This document shows positions 10,548 through 19,465 of a stretch of DNA of 64,000 bases, piece by piece; positions within the stretch are counted from its first letter, which is position 1; each line of letters opens with the position of its first letter. The notes under the pieces are model-generated. The model did not search any database and was not told where the DNA came from. It worked only from the letters and a program-made list of their open reading frames with translations. The stretch is taken from positions 310,001-374,000 of the forward strand of contig NZ_CANLDB010000002.1 in the NCBI RefSeq assembly GCF_947489365.1, in the 5' to 3' direction. Source of the DNA: an uncultured Nocardioides sp. (GTDB taxonomy: Bacteria; Actinomycetota; Actinomycetes; Propionibacteriales; Nocardioidaceae). The translations under genes and the position numbers were made by a program.

Positions 10548-11536
10548 CCGCCGTACGCCGCCACGTAGGCGTCGATCAGCTGGATCGACGACTTCGGGCC
10601 GCCGAACGTCCAGATGCCGGCCGGGAACTCCTCGACGCGGTCCTCGCGGACGAAGGCGAGGTCGTCCCAGACGGGGTTGCCCTCGAGCTGCGAGAGCCAC
10701 GACTCGGACTCGGTGCCGGTGTAGAGCAGGGTGGAGTCGCTGACCGCGGTCATGCCCTCGACGTCGGTGTTGCCGAGGCCGTAGAGCTCGTCGACCTCGC
10801 CGGTCCAGGCGTTCTCGAGACCGAGCTCCTCGCCGATCTCACCGGTCTGGGAGCCCTGGCCGAAGGGCCGGATGGCGACGTTGGCGCCGTCGGCGTACGC
10901 GTCGACGTAGGTGAACGACCGGTTCTCGGGGTCGGCGGCGTCGATGGCCTCGCGGCCCTCGGCGAGGGCGTCCTCGAACGCCGCGACCTCCTCGGCGGCC
11001 TGCTCCTCGCGGCCCAGCGCGGCGCCGATCAGCTCGAAGGTCTCGACCATGTTGCCGATCGGGTCCTCCGCGTCGGCGGCGGCGGTGACCAGGATCGGGA
11101 CGTCGTACTCCTCGAGCTGGCGGATGATCGGGTCCCCACGGGTCGCCTCGACGATCACGAGGTCGGGGTTCTCGCTGAAGACGGCGTCGAGGTTCGGCTC
11201 GCCGCGCACGCCGACGTCGGTGGTGTCGGGGTCGAGCTCCTCGGCGGTGTCCCAGGTGTTGTAGCCCTCGACGTCGGCGACGCCGACAGGCTCGACGCCC
11301 AGCGTCAGCACCGACTCGGTCTGGCCCCACTCGAGGACGACGACCCGCTCGGGCGCCGCGTCGAGGCTCACCGTGCGGTTCGCCTGGTCGGTCACCTCGA
11401 TCGGGCCGGAGCTGGCCTCGCTCGCGCCGTCGGCGGCGGGCTCCTCCTCCTCGGACGACGGCTGCGTCGTGCCGCAGGCGGACAGGACGAGGCCGGCGGC
11501 GGCGCAGGTCACGGCGAGGGTGGTGCGGCGGGTCAT
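10544..11536 (-). CDS. Iron-siderophore ABC transporter, substrate-binding lipoprotein
   Basis: This 330 aa lipoprotein has a lipobox ending LVLSAC with Cys near residue 21. An acidic linker (SSEEEEPAADGASEASS) precedes a FecB/FepB-type periplasmic-binding fold (ITVxD-like VTDQANRTVSLD; APERVVVLEWGQTE; NPDLVIVEA). It captures ferric siderophore, or possibly haem, outside the membrane and delivers it to the fused permease downstream, whose start overlaps its stop. Its own ATG overlaps the end of the ATPase gene (ATGA), so the three genes are coupled. The exact ligand cannot be read. Confidence 0.9.
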   Translation of the reverse strand: MTRRTTLAVTCAAAGLVLSACGTTQPSSEEEEPAADGASEASSGPIEVTDQANRTVSLDAAPERVVVLEWGQTESVLTLGVEPVGVADVEGYNTWDTAEELDPDTTDVGVRGEPNLDAVFSENPDLVIVEATRGDPIIRQLEEYDVPILVTAAADAEDPIGNMVETFELIGAALGREEQAAEEVAAFEDALAEGREAIDAADPENRSFTYVDAYADGANVAIRPFGQGSQTGEIGEELGLENAWTGEVDELYGLGNTDVEGMTAVSDSTLLYTGTESESWLSQLEGNPVWDDLAFVREDRVEEFPAGIWTFGGPKSSIQLIDAYVAAYGG

Positions 11537-12390
11537 GCGGTCTCCTGGATCGGTCGTGCGGGGGCGGGGGCGGGCTGGCGGCGCCGGTGGTGGCGACCGC
11601 GGGGCTCGATCCGGACGAGGCCGGAGACGGGGTCGGCGTGCGCGTGGACCTCGAGGCCGTAGACCTCGCTGAGCAGGTCGCCGGTCAGCACCTCGGCGGG
11701 GGCGCCGGCGGCGCGGACGACGCCGTCGTGCAGCAGCAGGACCTCGTCGGCGACGGACGCGGCCTGGCCGAGGTCGTGCAGGACGACGCCGAGGGCCACG
11801 TCGTGGTCGTCGGCGAGCTCGCGGACCATGTCGAGCATCTCGACCTGGTAGCGCAGGTCGAGGTGGTTCGTGGGCTCGTCGAGCAGCAGGACGCCGGTGT
11901 CCTGCGCGAGGCAGGAGGCCAGCCAGACGCGCTGGAGCTCCCCACCGGAGAGCTGGTCGACGGCGCGGTCGGCCATGTTGGCTGTGCCGGTGACGGCCAG
12001 GGCACGGTCGATCTGGGCAGTGTCGGCGTCGGACAGGCCGCCGAAGCGGGTGCGGTGGGGGTGGCGGCCGAAGCCGACGACGTCGCGCACGCAGAGGCCG
12101 GAGGGGCTGGGGCGCGACTGGGAGAGCAGGGTGACGCGGCGGGCGAAGTCGCGGGCGGACAGCGCGTGGGCGTCGTCCGCGCCGCCCACCGTCACGGAGC
12201 CGGCGTCGACGCGGTGCAGCCGGGCCAGGGCTCGCAGCAGGGTCGACTTGCCGCTGCCGTTGGGACCGACGAGGGCGGTGACGCACCCGGGTCGCAGGTC
12301 GATGCTGGCGCCGTGGACGACCGTGGTCGCCCGGTAGCCGAGCACGAGGTCGTGCCCGCTGAGGGCTCCTCCGCCGACGGTCGCTGTCAT
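11533..12390 (-). CDS. Iron-siderophore ABC transporter, ATP-binding protein
   Basis: This 285 aa FecE/FepC-type ATPase shows Walker A GPNGSGKST, the Q-loop in LLSQSRPSP, the signature LSGGELQR, Walker B VLLLDEPTNHLD and the switch His in VVLHDLGQA. An unusual basic, proline-rich tail (RGRHHRRRQPAPAPARP) closes the protein. It is first in the operon, with an IdeR/DtxR-like iron box directly upstream of its ATG, so expression should rise when iron is scarce. It powers uptake through the fused permease. Confidence 0.93.
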   Translation of the reverse strand: MTATVGGGALSGHDLVLGYRATTVVHGASIDLRPGCVTALVGPNGSGKSTLLRALARLHRVDAGSVTVGGADDAHALSARDFARRVTLLSQSRPSPSGLCVRDVVGFGRHPHRTRFGGLSDADTAQIDRALAVTGTANMADRAVDQLSGGELQRVWLASCLAQDTGVLLLDEPTNHLDLRYQVEMLDMVRELADDHDVALGVVLHDLGQAASVADEVLLLHDGVVRAAGAPAEVLTGDLLSEVYGLEVHAHADPVSGLVRIEPRGRHHRRRQPAPAPARPIQETA

Positions 12391-12391
12391 G

Positions 12392-12413
12392 TAGGCAAGG
12401 CTAGCCTAACTAA
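12392..12413. promoter_or_regulatory. Iron box (IdeR/DtxR-type operator)
   Basis: Read on the minus strand the core is TTAGTTAGGCTAGCCTTGCC, which closely follows the actinobacterial iron-box pattern TTAGGTTAGGCTAACCTAA. It sits immediately upstream of the ATPase start of the iron uptake operon. Known DtxR/IdeR proteins bind such boxes with Fe(II) and repress uptake genes when iron is plentiful. Confidence 0.8.
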
Positions 12414-12426
12414 ACTCCGTGATGCG

Positions 12427-12460
12427 GACGGCCCCCGGGCGCGGACGCTCGGGGGCCGTC
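12427..12460 (-). terminator. Hairpin terminator after the M28 peptidase gene
   Basis: GACGGCCCCCG and CGGGGGCCGTC arms surround a 12-base loop, 36 bp past the peptidase stop on the minus strand. It separates that gene from the iron-box promoter. Confidence 0.7.
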
Positions 12461-12495
12461 GTACGGCTGTGGACCAGCCGTGGAACAGCGGTGGA

Positions 12496-14010
12496 TCAGC
12501 GGCGCGGCTCGGCCGCCAGCCCGCTCCTGACCGTGCGCTCGGGCGCGCGGTTCGGGGAGTCGATCTCCCGGGTGCTCCTGGCCAGGGTGATCGCCATGTG
12601 GCCGATCGCGTCGGCCATCGTGTGCAGCGGCCCGATCTTCACGTTCGCCAGGTTGTCGTCGGCGGTGTGGTAGTTCGGGTCGTAGGTCTCGCCGGCGGTG
12701 CCGCCGAAGACCTTCGCCTGGTAGGGCGTCTTGACGCCGTCGGCGCCGGTGAACAGACCGCCCGCGGCGACGCCGTTCAGCAGGAACGCCTGGTAGTCCG
12801 ACCGGCCGGAGAACTCGGTGTCGACCGCGACCTGCTTCTGGCTGCGGAAGTAGCTGCGGAACATCTGCTCCGTCTCGATCGACCCGGCCGTGACCGGGGC
12901 GCTCGCGGGGAACTTCGACTCGTCGGCGTCGTACACGCCGATGATGTGGTTCGGCGAGCCGAGCATGTCGAAGTTCAGGTACGTCGCGATGTTGTCGAGC
13001 TGGCGCCCCGGCTGCTCGACGAGGTCGTTCACGTACTCCGTCGAGCCGATCAGGCCGAGCTCCTCGGCGCCCCAGAAGGCGAAGCGCACCATGTTGCGCG
13101 ACTTCTTGGGCATGTTCTTCGCGACCTCGAGCAGCGCGGCGACGCCGGTGCCGTTGTCGTTGACCGCGGTGGTGTCCTCGACGCCGTCGAGGTGGGCGCC
13201 CAGGAGGATCTCGTTCTCCGCGTCGCCGCCGCGGGCGGCGGTGATGTTGAAGCTCTCGGCCTCGAAGCGTCGGATCCGGATGTCCAGGGTGGCGGTGGTG
13301 CCCTCCTCGGCGGCGGCCACGAGCGCCTGGCCGGCCTCCTGGGTGACGCCACCGGCGGGGGCGCGACCCTCCTGCACGGCACCCAGGGTGCCGTTCAGCT
13401 CACCCTCGGTGTTGTTGTAGACGACGACACCGACCGCGCCGGCGGCCGTGGCGGCGTCGGCCTTCTCGGCGAAGCTGCAGGTGCCCCGGCTCACGACGGC
13501 GATCTGGCCGGTGGCGTCGACACCGTCCCAGGCGGCGGCGTTGCAGCCCAGCGGCTCGGCGGGCACGACCAGCTCGCCGGTCACCCCGCCCTCCGGGGTG
13601 CTGTTGGTGAAGGCCATGGAGAGGATGTCGACGGGCTCCTCCCCCACGGTCAGGGACTCGGCCTCGATCTCCTCGGCGTCGTAGGAGAAGTAGTCGCGCT
13701 GCGGCTTGTAGCCGGCCTCGCGGAGCTGGAACTCGACGTACCGGGCGGCGGCCTGGTAGCCCTCGGTGGTCGAGGCGCGGCCGCTGTAGCGGGTGCCGAG
13801 GGTCTCGAGCGCCTCGAGGTGCGAGCGCAGCCCGGCGGGCTTGATGGCGGCGCGCATCGACGCGGAGTCGGTCGCGGCGGTGGTGGACGGCGCGCGCTCG
13901 GAGACGACGACCGCGGTGGCGGTCGGGGTGGCGGCCGAGAGGGCGAGGGTGATGCCGGCTGCGGAGGCCACGGTGGCGGCCCCGAGACGGCGTCGACGTG
14001 TGACGGACAC
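12496..14010 (-). CDS. Secreted M28 family aminopeptidase with PA domain
   Basis: This 504 aa protein has a basic N-terminus (TRRRRLGAATVASAAG) and a signal peptide ending near ATPTATA. A protease-associated (PA) domain lies at about residues 140-250 (GQIAVVSRGTCSFAEKADAA). The M28 zinc domain follows, with metal ligands visible in LLGAHLDGVEDTTAVNDNGT (His, Asp), WGAEELGLIGS (Glu-Glu), MLGSPNH and YHTADD (His). It resembles secreted Streptomyces-type aminopeptidases that remove N-terminal residues from extracellular peptides. The GTG start at 14010 follows AAGGAG by about 8 bases. It stands alone, with a terminator downstream. Confidence 0.92.
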   Translation of the reverse strand: MSVTRRRRLGAATVASAAGITLALSAATPTATAVVVSERAPSTTAATDSASMRAAIKPAGLRSHLEALETLGTRYSGRASTTEGYQAAARYVEFQLREAGYKPQRDYFSYDAEEIEAESLTVGEEPVDILSMAFTNSTPEGGVTGELVVPAEPLGCNAAAWDGVDATGQIAVVSRGTCSFAEKADAATAAGAVGVVVYNNTEGELNGTLGAVQEGRAPAGGVTQEAGQALVAAAEEGTTATLDIRIRRFEAESFNITAARGGDAENEILLGAHLDGVEDTTAVNDNGTGVAALLEVAKNMPKKSRNMVRFAFWGAEELGLIGSTEYVNDLVEQPGRQLDNIATYLNFDMLGSPNHIIGVYDADESKFPASAPVTAGSIETEQMFRSYFRSQKQVAVDTEFSGRSDYQAFLLNGVAAGGLFTGADGVKTPYQAKVFGGTAGETYDPNYHTADDNLANVKIGPLHTMADAIGHMAITLARSTREIDSPNRAPERTVRSGLAAEPRR

Positions 14011-14155
14011 AGTCGACTCCTTCCGAGATGAGGAGTGGTGGGGTGGAACCCCAGGAGATTCCTGTGTCGCGGGGACGCCCGGATAGACCGGCGCGGCGAT
14101 CGTTGCCGGACCGTGACCCGGCTGCGGGAACAATCCCGGGCCGGCGCCGGACCCC

Positions 14156-16012
14156 TCAGCCGGTCGGCCGGGCCGCCCAGTCGCGCAGGCGGTCGATGCG
14201 GCGCTGCAGCTGCTCGGCGGTGGCGGCCGCCGCGGCGGGGCCGCCGCAGTCCTTGCGGAGCGTGGAGTGGGTGACGCCGTGCGGGGTGCCGGTGCGGTGG
14301 TGCCAGGCGGCGACCAGGCCGTTCAGCTCGCGGCGGAGCATCGCGAGCTGCTCGTGCGCCGTACGACGGGTCTCGGCGTCGTCGGCGACCGTCGGGACGG
14401 GCGCCGGTCCGGCCGTACGACGGGTGGCCGCGGCCCGCTCGCTCTGCCGGGTGTGCAGCAGCTCGCGCACCTGGTCGGGCTCGAGCAGGCCGGGGATCCC
14501 GAGGAAGTCCATCTCCTCCTCGGAGCCGACGTGCACCTCGCCGGCGTGGCCGAACTCGCCGCCGTCGTAGAGCACCCGGTCGAAGCGGGCCTCGGAGCCG
14601 ATGGCCTCGTAGGACCCCTCGAGCTCGTCGGAGGCGCCCTCGGAGGCGTTCGCGCGGGCCAGCAGCTGGTCCTCGGCGGCGAAGATGTCGTCGTCGTCGC
14701 GGACGGCCCGGCCGAGCACGTGGTCCCGCTCGACCTCGAGCGCGGCGGCGTGCCCGAGCAGGCTGGGCACGGACGGCACGAACACCGAGGCCATCTCGCC
14801 GCGGCGGCGGGCGCGCACGAAGCGGCCGACGGCCTGGGCGAAGAACAGCGGCGTCGCGGTCGTCGTCGCGTAGACGCCGACGGCGAGCCGCGGCACGTCG
14901 ACGCCCTCGGAGACCATGCGGACCGCGACCATCCAGCGGTCCTCGGACTCGGAGAACGCGCCGATGCGAGCCGAGGAGGCCTTCTCGTCGGACAGCACCA
15001 CGGTGGGCGCCTGGCCGGTGATCTCGCGGAGCAGGGCGGCGTACGCGCGGGCCTTGTCCTGGTCGGAGGCGATGACGAGGCCGCCGGCGTCCGGCACGTG
15101 GCGGCGGACCTCCTCGAGGCGGCGGTCGGCGGCGGCGAGCACCGCGGGCATCCACGACCCGTGGGGGTCGAGGGCGGTGCGCAGCGCCTGGGCGTGCATG
15201 TCCTTCGTCAGCGGCTCGCCGAGCCGCACGTCGATCTCGTCGCCCGCCCGGGTGCGCCACTGCATCTGCCCGGAGTAGGCCATGAACAGCACGGGCCGCA
15301 CGACGTGGTCCTTGAGCGCCTGGGCGTAGCCGTAGGTGTAGTCCGCCATCGAGCGCGGCACCCCGTCGTCGCCGGGGACGTAGGTGACGAACGGGATGGG
15401 GTTGGTGTCGGAGCGGAACGGCGTGCCCGTGAGCGCCAGGCGGCGGGTGGCGGGGCCGAAGGCCTCCTCGACACCCTCGCCCCAGCTCAGGGCGTCCCCG
15501 GCGTGGTGCACCTCGTCGAGGATCACCAGCGTCTTGGAGCGCTCGACGCGGATGCGGAGCGCGAGCGGGTTCGCGGCGACCCCGGCGTAGGTGACGGCGA
15601 CGCCGACGTAGTCCGTCGAGGTCTTCGCCCGCCCCGCGCCGTACGCCGGGTCGAGCGGCACGCCGGCGCGCTCGCCGGCCTGGGCCCACTGGGTCTTCAG
15701 GTGCTCGGTCGGGGTGACGACGATGACGCGGTCGACCACGCGGCGTCCGAGCAGGTCGGCGGCGACGGTGAGGGCGAAGGTCGTCTTGCCGGCGCCCGGG
15801 GTGGCGACGGCGAGGAAGTCACGCGGCGCGCGCTCGGTGTAGAGCCGCAGGGCGGCCGTCTGCCAGGCCCGCAGCGACGGCGCCGTGCCCCACGCGGCCC
15901 GCTCGGGCCAGGCCGGCGGCAGGGCCGGCTCGGGCAGCTCCGGGGAGAGCAGGTCGGGTTCGTCGGTGCTGAGCAGGTCGCGGTCGGAGGAGGGACGGGG
16001 CCGACCCGTCAC
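14156..16012 (-). CDS. DEAD/DEAH-box (superfamily 2) helicase
   Basis: This 618 aa SF2 helicase has an N-terminal ATPase lobe with a Q-like motif (LRAWQTAAL), Walker A ATPGAGKTTFA, motif II DEVHH, motif III LTGTPF, and a C-terminal lobe with motif V (VSEGVDVPRL) and motif VI (QAVGRFVRARR). It probably unwinds or translocates on DNA or RNA; the substrate is unknown. The GTG start at 16012 overlaps the stop of the DUF3039 gene (GTGA), and the gene follows AlgH and DUF3039 in an operon. Both neighbours are of unclear function. Confidence 0.9.
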   Translation of the reverse strand: MTGRPRPSSDRDLLSTDEPDLLSPELPEPALPPAWPERAAWGTAPSLRAWQTAALRLYTERAPRDFLAVATPGAGKTTFALTVAADLLGRRVVDRVIVVTPTEHLKTQWAQAGERAGVPLDPAYGAGRAKTSTDYVGVAVTYAGVAANPLALRIRVERSKTLVILDEVHHAGDALSWGEGVEEAFGPATRRLALTGTPFRSDTNPIPFVTYVPGDDGVPRSMADYTYGYAQALKDHVVRPVLFMAYSGQMQWRTRAGDEIDVRLGEPLTKDMHAQALRTALDPHGSWMPAVLAAADRRLEEVRRHVPDAGGLVIASDQDKARAYAALLREITGQAPTVVLSDEKASSARIGAFSESEDRWMVAVRMVSEGVDVPRLAVGVYATTTATPLFFAQAVGRFVRARRRGEMASVFVPSVPSLLGHAAALEVERDHVLGRAVRDDDDIFAAEDQLLARANASEGASDELEGSYEAIGSEARFDRVLYDGGEFGHAGEVHVGSEEEMDFLGIPGLLEPDQVRELLHTRQSERAAATRRTAGPAPVPTVADDAETRRTAHEQLAMLRRELNGLVAAWHHRTGTPHGVTHSTLRKDCGGPAAAAATAEQLQRRIDRLRDWAARPTG

Positions 16013-16293
16013 TCGCCGTCCCCAGCGTCGTCGCCCTTCATCGTCTCCCAGATCTCCTTGCACTCCGGGCAGACGGGGAACTTGTCGCCCGAGCGGCTCG
16101 GCACCCAGACCTTGCCGCACAGCGCCACGACGGGCGTGCCCATGACCATCGCCTCGGTCAGCTTGTCCTTCGGGACGAAGTGGCTGAACCGCTCGTGGTC
16201 GCCGGAGTCGGTGGGGACGGTCCGCTCGTCCTCGCGGACGTCGCCCAGGGTCTCCGGCTCAGCGAATCCGATGCGCGTGCTCACGTCGTCCAC
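16009..16293 (-). CDS. DUF3039 domain protein
   Basis: This 94 aa actinobacterial protein matches DUF3039: HERFSHFVPKDKLTEAMVMG, then TPVVALCGKVWVPSRSGDKF and VCPECKEIW. The Cys of ALCGK and the CPEC pair could form a small zinc site. Its function is unknown. It lies 17 bp after an AlgH/YqgE gene and overlaps the helicase start (GTGA), a conserved actinobacterial arrangement that suggests it works with the helicase. Confidence 0.88.
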   Translation of the reverse strand: MDDVSTRIGFAEPETLGDVREDERTVPTDSGDHERFSHFVPKDKLTEAMVMGTPVVALCGKVWVPSRSGDKFPVCPECKEIWETMKGDDAGDGE

Positions 16294-16310
16294 CCTACGG
16301 CGCGCACGGG

Positions 16311-16907
16311 TCAGTTCAGGCCGGGGTCGGCGGGCCGCGTCGCCGCCCAGGCCCGCTCCCCCGGCTGACGGCGCAGGACGTCGCGGCGCAGGTCCTCGAC
16401 CTCGGGGCGGAAGACGTCGCCGACCTCGCCGGGGACGACGTACCAGCTGCCCTCGGCGATCTCCCCACGCAGCTGCTCGGCCCCCCAGCCGGCGTACCCG
16501 GCGTAGATCCGGACGGCGCTGACGCTGCCCTCGACGAGCTCGACGGGGGTGTCGAGGTCGACCAGGCCGAGGTCGTCGACGAGGGCGCGGAAGCCCACGG
16601 GGGCGGTCCCGGGGTCCGGGTCGGCGAGGCGGACCAGCCCGAGAGCGCCGTCGGAGCCCACCGGCCCCCCGGTGAAGAGGGTCTCCGGCGGGCTGACGAC
16701 GTCGCGCCAGGCAGCGAGCACGTCCGCGACCATGACCGCTGACGGGCGGTTCAGCACGAGACCGACCGCGCCGTCGTCGTCCACGTCGATCATGAGGACG
16801 ACGGTGTCGGCGAAGTTCGGGTCGAGCAGCTCGGGGCTGGCGACGAGCAGCGTCCCCGGGACGACCTCCCCGACGCCTCCGGTCACCCCACCCGATGCTC
16901 CGCTCAT
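16311..16907 (-). CDS. YqgE/AlgH family protein
   Basis: This 198 aa protein matches the YqgE/AlgH (DUF179) fold: PGTLLVASPELLDPNFADTV near the N-terminus, GAVGLVLNRPS, the central LFTGGPVGSDGAL and VRIYAGYAGWGAEQL. The biochemical function is unknown; AlgH was linked to alginate regulation in Pseudomonas, but that link is weak here. The ATG at 16907 is chosen because the conserved region begins about 10 residues later; the open frame reaches 17141 but is not conserved-looking. It is the first gene of the AlgH-DUF3039-helicase operon. Confidence 0.92.
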   Translation of the reverse strand: MSGASGGVTGGVGEVVPGTLLVASPELLDPNFADTVVLMIDVDDDGAVGLVLNRPSAVMVADVLAAWRDVVSPPETLFTGGPVGSDGALGLVRLADPDPGTAPVGFRALVDDLGLVDLDTPVELVEGSVSAVRIYAGYAGWGAEQLRGEIAEGSWYVVPGEVGDVFRPEVEDLRRDVLRRQPGERAWAATRPADPGLN

Positions 16908-16935
16908 GGACCCATCATGGCCCCGGACGGGTTCC

Positions 16936-17526
16936 TCAGGCAGGCAGCAGGGCCCGGAGTCGTCCGAGGAGGGCGACGGCACCGCGCTCGTCGCCGGACG
17001 GGGACCGGGGCGCGGCCCCGGGGCCGGCCCACTGCTCGCGGGCCTCCTCCTCGAGCCGTGCGCCCAGGACCGCGCCGCGGGCGAGGTCGTGGGGGCCGCA
17101 CCAGCCCGCGGACGCGGCGAGCAGGAGGCGCTCCTTGGCACGCGCCCGGCCCATGGCGCGGGCCAGGCGGGGGTCGTCGCCGCGGGTCCGGGCGAGATCG
17201 AGGACGGCGCGGACGCCGGGCATCTCGTCGGCCACTCCCACCCAGGCGCGCCGGGTCGCGGCGGCCAGGTCCTCGGGCGAGGACGCCTGGGCGGCCTCGA
17301 TGCGGGAGGCCAGGCGGGTGTACCAGCGCAGCTGGAGGGCGGCGACGAGGTCGAGGTCGTCCGCGAAGGTCTCGGACACGCCCGGGACGTCGGTGGGCAG
17401 CAGCGCGTCGCGGCGCCGGTCGGCGGCGACGATCACCGCGCGCAGCACCTCGGCGCGGCGGTGGCGGGTCGAGGGGCGGGTCGGGGGGAGGGTCGAGCGG
17501 CGGGGGGTGCGGTCCGTGCGGGCCAT
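16936..17526 (-). CDS. Hypothetical helical protein
   Basis: I do not recognise this 196 aa protein. It has a basic, disordered-looking N-terminus (RTDRTPRRSTLPPTRPSTRH) and is otherwise predicted mostly helical: ETFADDLDLVAALQLRWYTR, then alanine-rich helices through RAMGRARAKERLLLAASAG and a C-terminal helix. No membrane segment or metal motif is seen. It is divergent from a TetR regulator, and the gap between them holds several palindromes, so it may be a target of that regulator. It is upstream of, and perhaps co-transcribed with, AlgH. Confidence 0.65.
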   Translation of the reverse strand: MARTDRTPRRSTLPPTRPSTRHRRAEVLRAVIVAADRRRDALLPTDVPGVSETFADDLDLVAALQLRWYTRLASRIEAAQASSPEDLAAATRRAWVGVADEMPGVRAVLDLARTRGDDPRLARAMGRARAKERLLLAASAGWCGPHDLARGAVLGARLEEEAREQWAGPGAAPRSPSGDERGAVALLGRLRALLPA

Positions 17527-17562
17527 CGTGGACTCCTCGTGGGCGTCGGCTCACATACTGAC

Positions 17563-17600
17563 GGTACGTACCGAGGGTACGTCGCATACTCGCGGTATGC
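17563..17600. promoter_or_regulatory. Palindrome cluster upstream of the TetR gene (putative operators)
   Basis: Two palindromes lie close together: GGTACGTACC (17563-17572) and GCATACTCGCGGTATGC (17584-17600, 6-bp arms around 5 bases). They sit in the divergent gap between a hypothetical gene and the TetR gene, where a self-controlling regulator would bind. Confidence 0.55.
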
Positions 17601-17644
17601 CAGCGGTCCGGGGGTGATGTCCGGCACGGGCCTAGACTGGTGTG

Positions 17645-18355
17645 ATGCCTGTCGCACGAGCCGCCAAGCGGCTCCGCCCCGCGGTGCCCGCCCTGCCGGG
17701 CTCGACGCGGCGTGCGCAGTACTCCGCGGCCACCCGCCGCACCCTCGTCGACGTCGCGACGGAGCTCTTCACCGAGCAGGGGTACGCCGCGACCTCGCTC
17801 GACTCCATCGTGGCCGGGGCCGAGGTCACGAAGGGCGCGCTCTACCACCACTTCGGCGGCAAGCAGGCGCTGTTCGAGGACGTCTTCGCGACCGTCGAGC
17901 GCGACGCCGGCGACCGCATCCGCGCCTCGCTGGCCGACGCGGGCGGACCGTGGGACCAGGCCCTGGTCGGCCTCCGCGCCTTCCTCGACGTCGTCCGCGA
18001 GCCGGCGTACCGCCGCGTCGTGGTGCAGGAGGGGCCGGCCGTGCTGGGCCACGAGCGGTTCCGCGAGCAGGAGCGCACCTGCCAGGCCATCGTGGTCGAC
18101 CTCGTCGCGGCGGTGCTGGCCGACGCGGACGGCGTCGTCGACCAGCCGATGCTGGAGACGATCAGCGACATCTTCTTCGGCGCGATGTCGACCGCGGGCG
18201 AGACCGTGACGGCCTCGGACGACCCCGACGCGGCGAGTGCCCGGGTCGAGGCGGCGGTGGCCTACCTGGTGACCGGGCTCCGGACGATGGTCGAGGCGGG
18301 CGTCCCGCTGCCGAGCAGCGGGGCCCCCACCACGGCCGTCACTTCCCGGAGCTGA
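17645..18355 (+). CDS. TetR/AcrR family transcriptional regulator
   Basis: This 236 aa repressor has the TetR N-terminal domain at about residues 25-75: TRRTLVDVATELFTEQGYAA, then the helix-turn-helix TSLDSIVAGAEVTKGALYHH followed by FGGKQALFEDVF. The C-terminal ligand domain is variable and gives no ligand clue. A start at 17645 (ATG) is preferred over the adjacent in-frame GTG at 17642. Palindromes upstream suggest autoregulation. Its 3' end overlaps the convergent DUF3048 gene by 17 bp. Confidence 0.92.
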   Translation: MPVARAAKRLRPAVPALPGSTRRAQYSAATRRTLVDVATELFTEQGYAATSLDSIVAGAEVTKGALYHHFGGKQALFEDVFATVERDAGDRIRASLADAGGPWDQALVGLRAFLDVVREPAYRRVVVQEGPAVLGHERFREQERTCQAIVVDLVAAVLADADGVVDQPMLETISDIFFGAMSTAGETVTASDDPDAASARVEAAVAYLVTGLRTMVEAGVPLPSSGAPTTAVTSRS

Positions 18356-19367
18356 CCGACCCGCCGTCGGCCGGGATCAGCTCGATCCACGTCTTGCCGG
18401 GCGGCACCACCAGCGGCTCGTCGTCGCCGGTCCGCAGGCGCAGCGCGCCGCCGAACCCGTCCTTCGACCAGGTCCCGCTGACCCCGCGGCCGTCGTGGAA
18501 CAGGGTCGCGTCGCCGCTGCCCTGGAAGATCGTCTCGGGCACCGGGTTGCCCGCCGGGTCGAGGTAGCCGGCGTCGCCCACCTCGGCCTTCAGCACCAGC
18601 ACGGTGTCGGCCCGGAATCGGTCGCCCTCGGCCGCGTAGCCGTTCGTGAGGTCGTACGCCCCGTCCGTGAGCTGCCAGGTCGACGTCCGGGCGCCGGAGA
18701 AGGTCGCCGCGATCGTCCTCGCGGGCTTGCCCTGCGGGTTGTCCGAGGCGTCGCCGAACGGCAGGTAGTCCGGCGGCCGGGTGGGCTCGCCGGAGCCGCC
18801 GACCTCCTTCAGGTTCGCCATCAGGTTGTACGGCGCCGAGCGGTCGGAGGCCCGGTAGAAGCCCTTCGAGCCCTCGGTGAGGATCGGGATGCCGGCGCCG
18901 CGGATGCGGGCCACGGTCGGGGCCGCGCCGCCGCTGGTGACCATCGAGCCCCCGGCGGGCTCGACGATGCCGACGTCGGAGGCGCGCATCGAGCGGACCG
19001 GGCCGACCTCGGTGGGCAGGTCGCGGTAGAAGAACGCCGCGAGACGCGTCGTCCCGCCCTCGACGAGCTGCTCCACGACGAGCTCGGCCTCCCCCAGCCC
19101 CTCCTGCGGGCTCGAGGACGACGAGTTGTCGATCTTCGTCACGAGCACGGGGTGGGTGCGCTCGGAGGTCTCGTCGGCGCCGACCGGCTCGCCGGTCAGC
19201 GGCCAGTAGGAGGTGAGCTTGTGACCCTCGGAGACACCAAGCGGGTCACCGCCACCGGCGGCCTGCGGCTCGTCGTCCCCGCTGCACGCGGAGAGCAGCA
19301 GGGTGGTGCTCAGGACGGCTGCGCTCAGGGCGAGCCCGCGGCGAGTGCGCACGGCGTCCCTCCTCAT
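18339..19367 (-). CDS. DUF3048 domain lipoprotein
   Basis: This 342 aa lipoprotein has a lipobox ending LLLSAC with Cys near residue 28. The body matches DUF3048 (YerB-like): PLTGEPV near residue 56, HPVLVTKIDNS, then EQLVEGGTTRLAAFFYRDLP and GPVRSMRASD. DUF3048 proteins are exported and have no firmly assigned role, though relatives are linked to cell envelope or polysaccharide metabolism. It is a single gene, convergent with the TetR gene. Confidence 0.9.
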   Translation of the reverse strand: MRRDAVRTRRGLALSAAVLSTTLLLSACSGDDEPQAAGGGDPLGVSEGHKLTSYWPLTGEPVGADETSERTHPVLVTKIDNSSSSSPQEGLGEAELVVEQLVEGGTTRLAAFFYRDLPTEVGPVRSMRASDVGIVEPAGGSMVTSGGAAPTVARIRGAGIPILTEGSKGFYRASDRSAPYNLMANLKEVGGSGEPTRPPDYLPFGDASDNPQGKPARTIAATFSGARTSTWQLTDGAYDLTNGYAAEGDRFRADTVLVLKAEVGDAGYLDPAGNPVPETIFQGSGDATLFHDGRGVSGTWSKDGFGGALRLRTGDDEPLVVPPGKTWIELIPADGGSVSSGK

Positions 19368-19465
19368 GGTCTACCGATTGGGTCGACTTCGAGTGTGGCA
19401 CCGGGGTGGAGCGCCCGCGGGAGGCGCGCCGACCCCGGCGCGGTGCCGGCCGGGGGCCGACGCAC

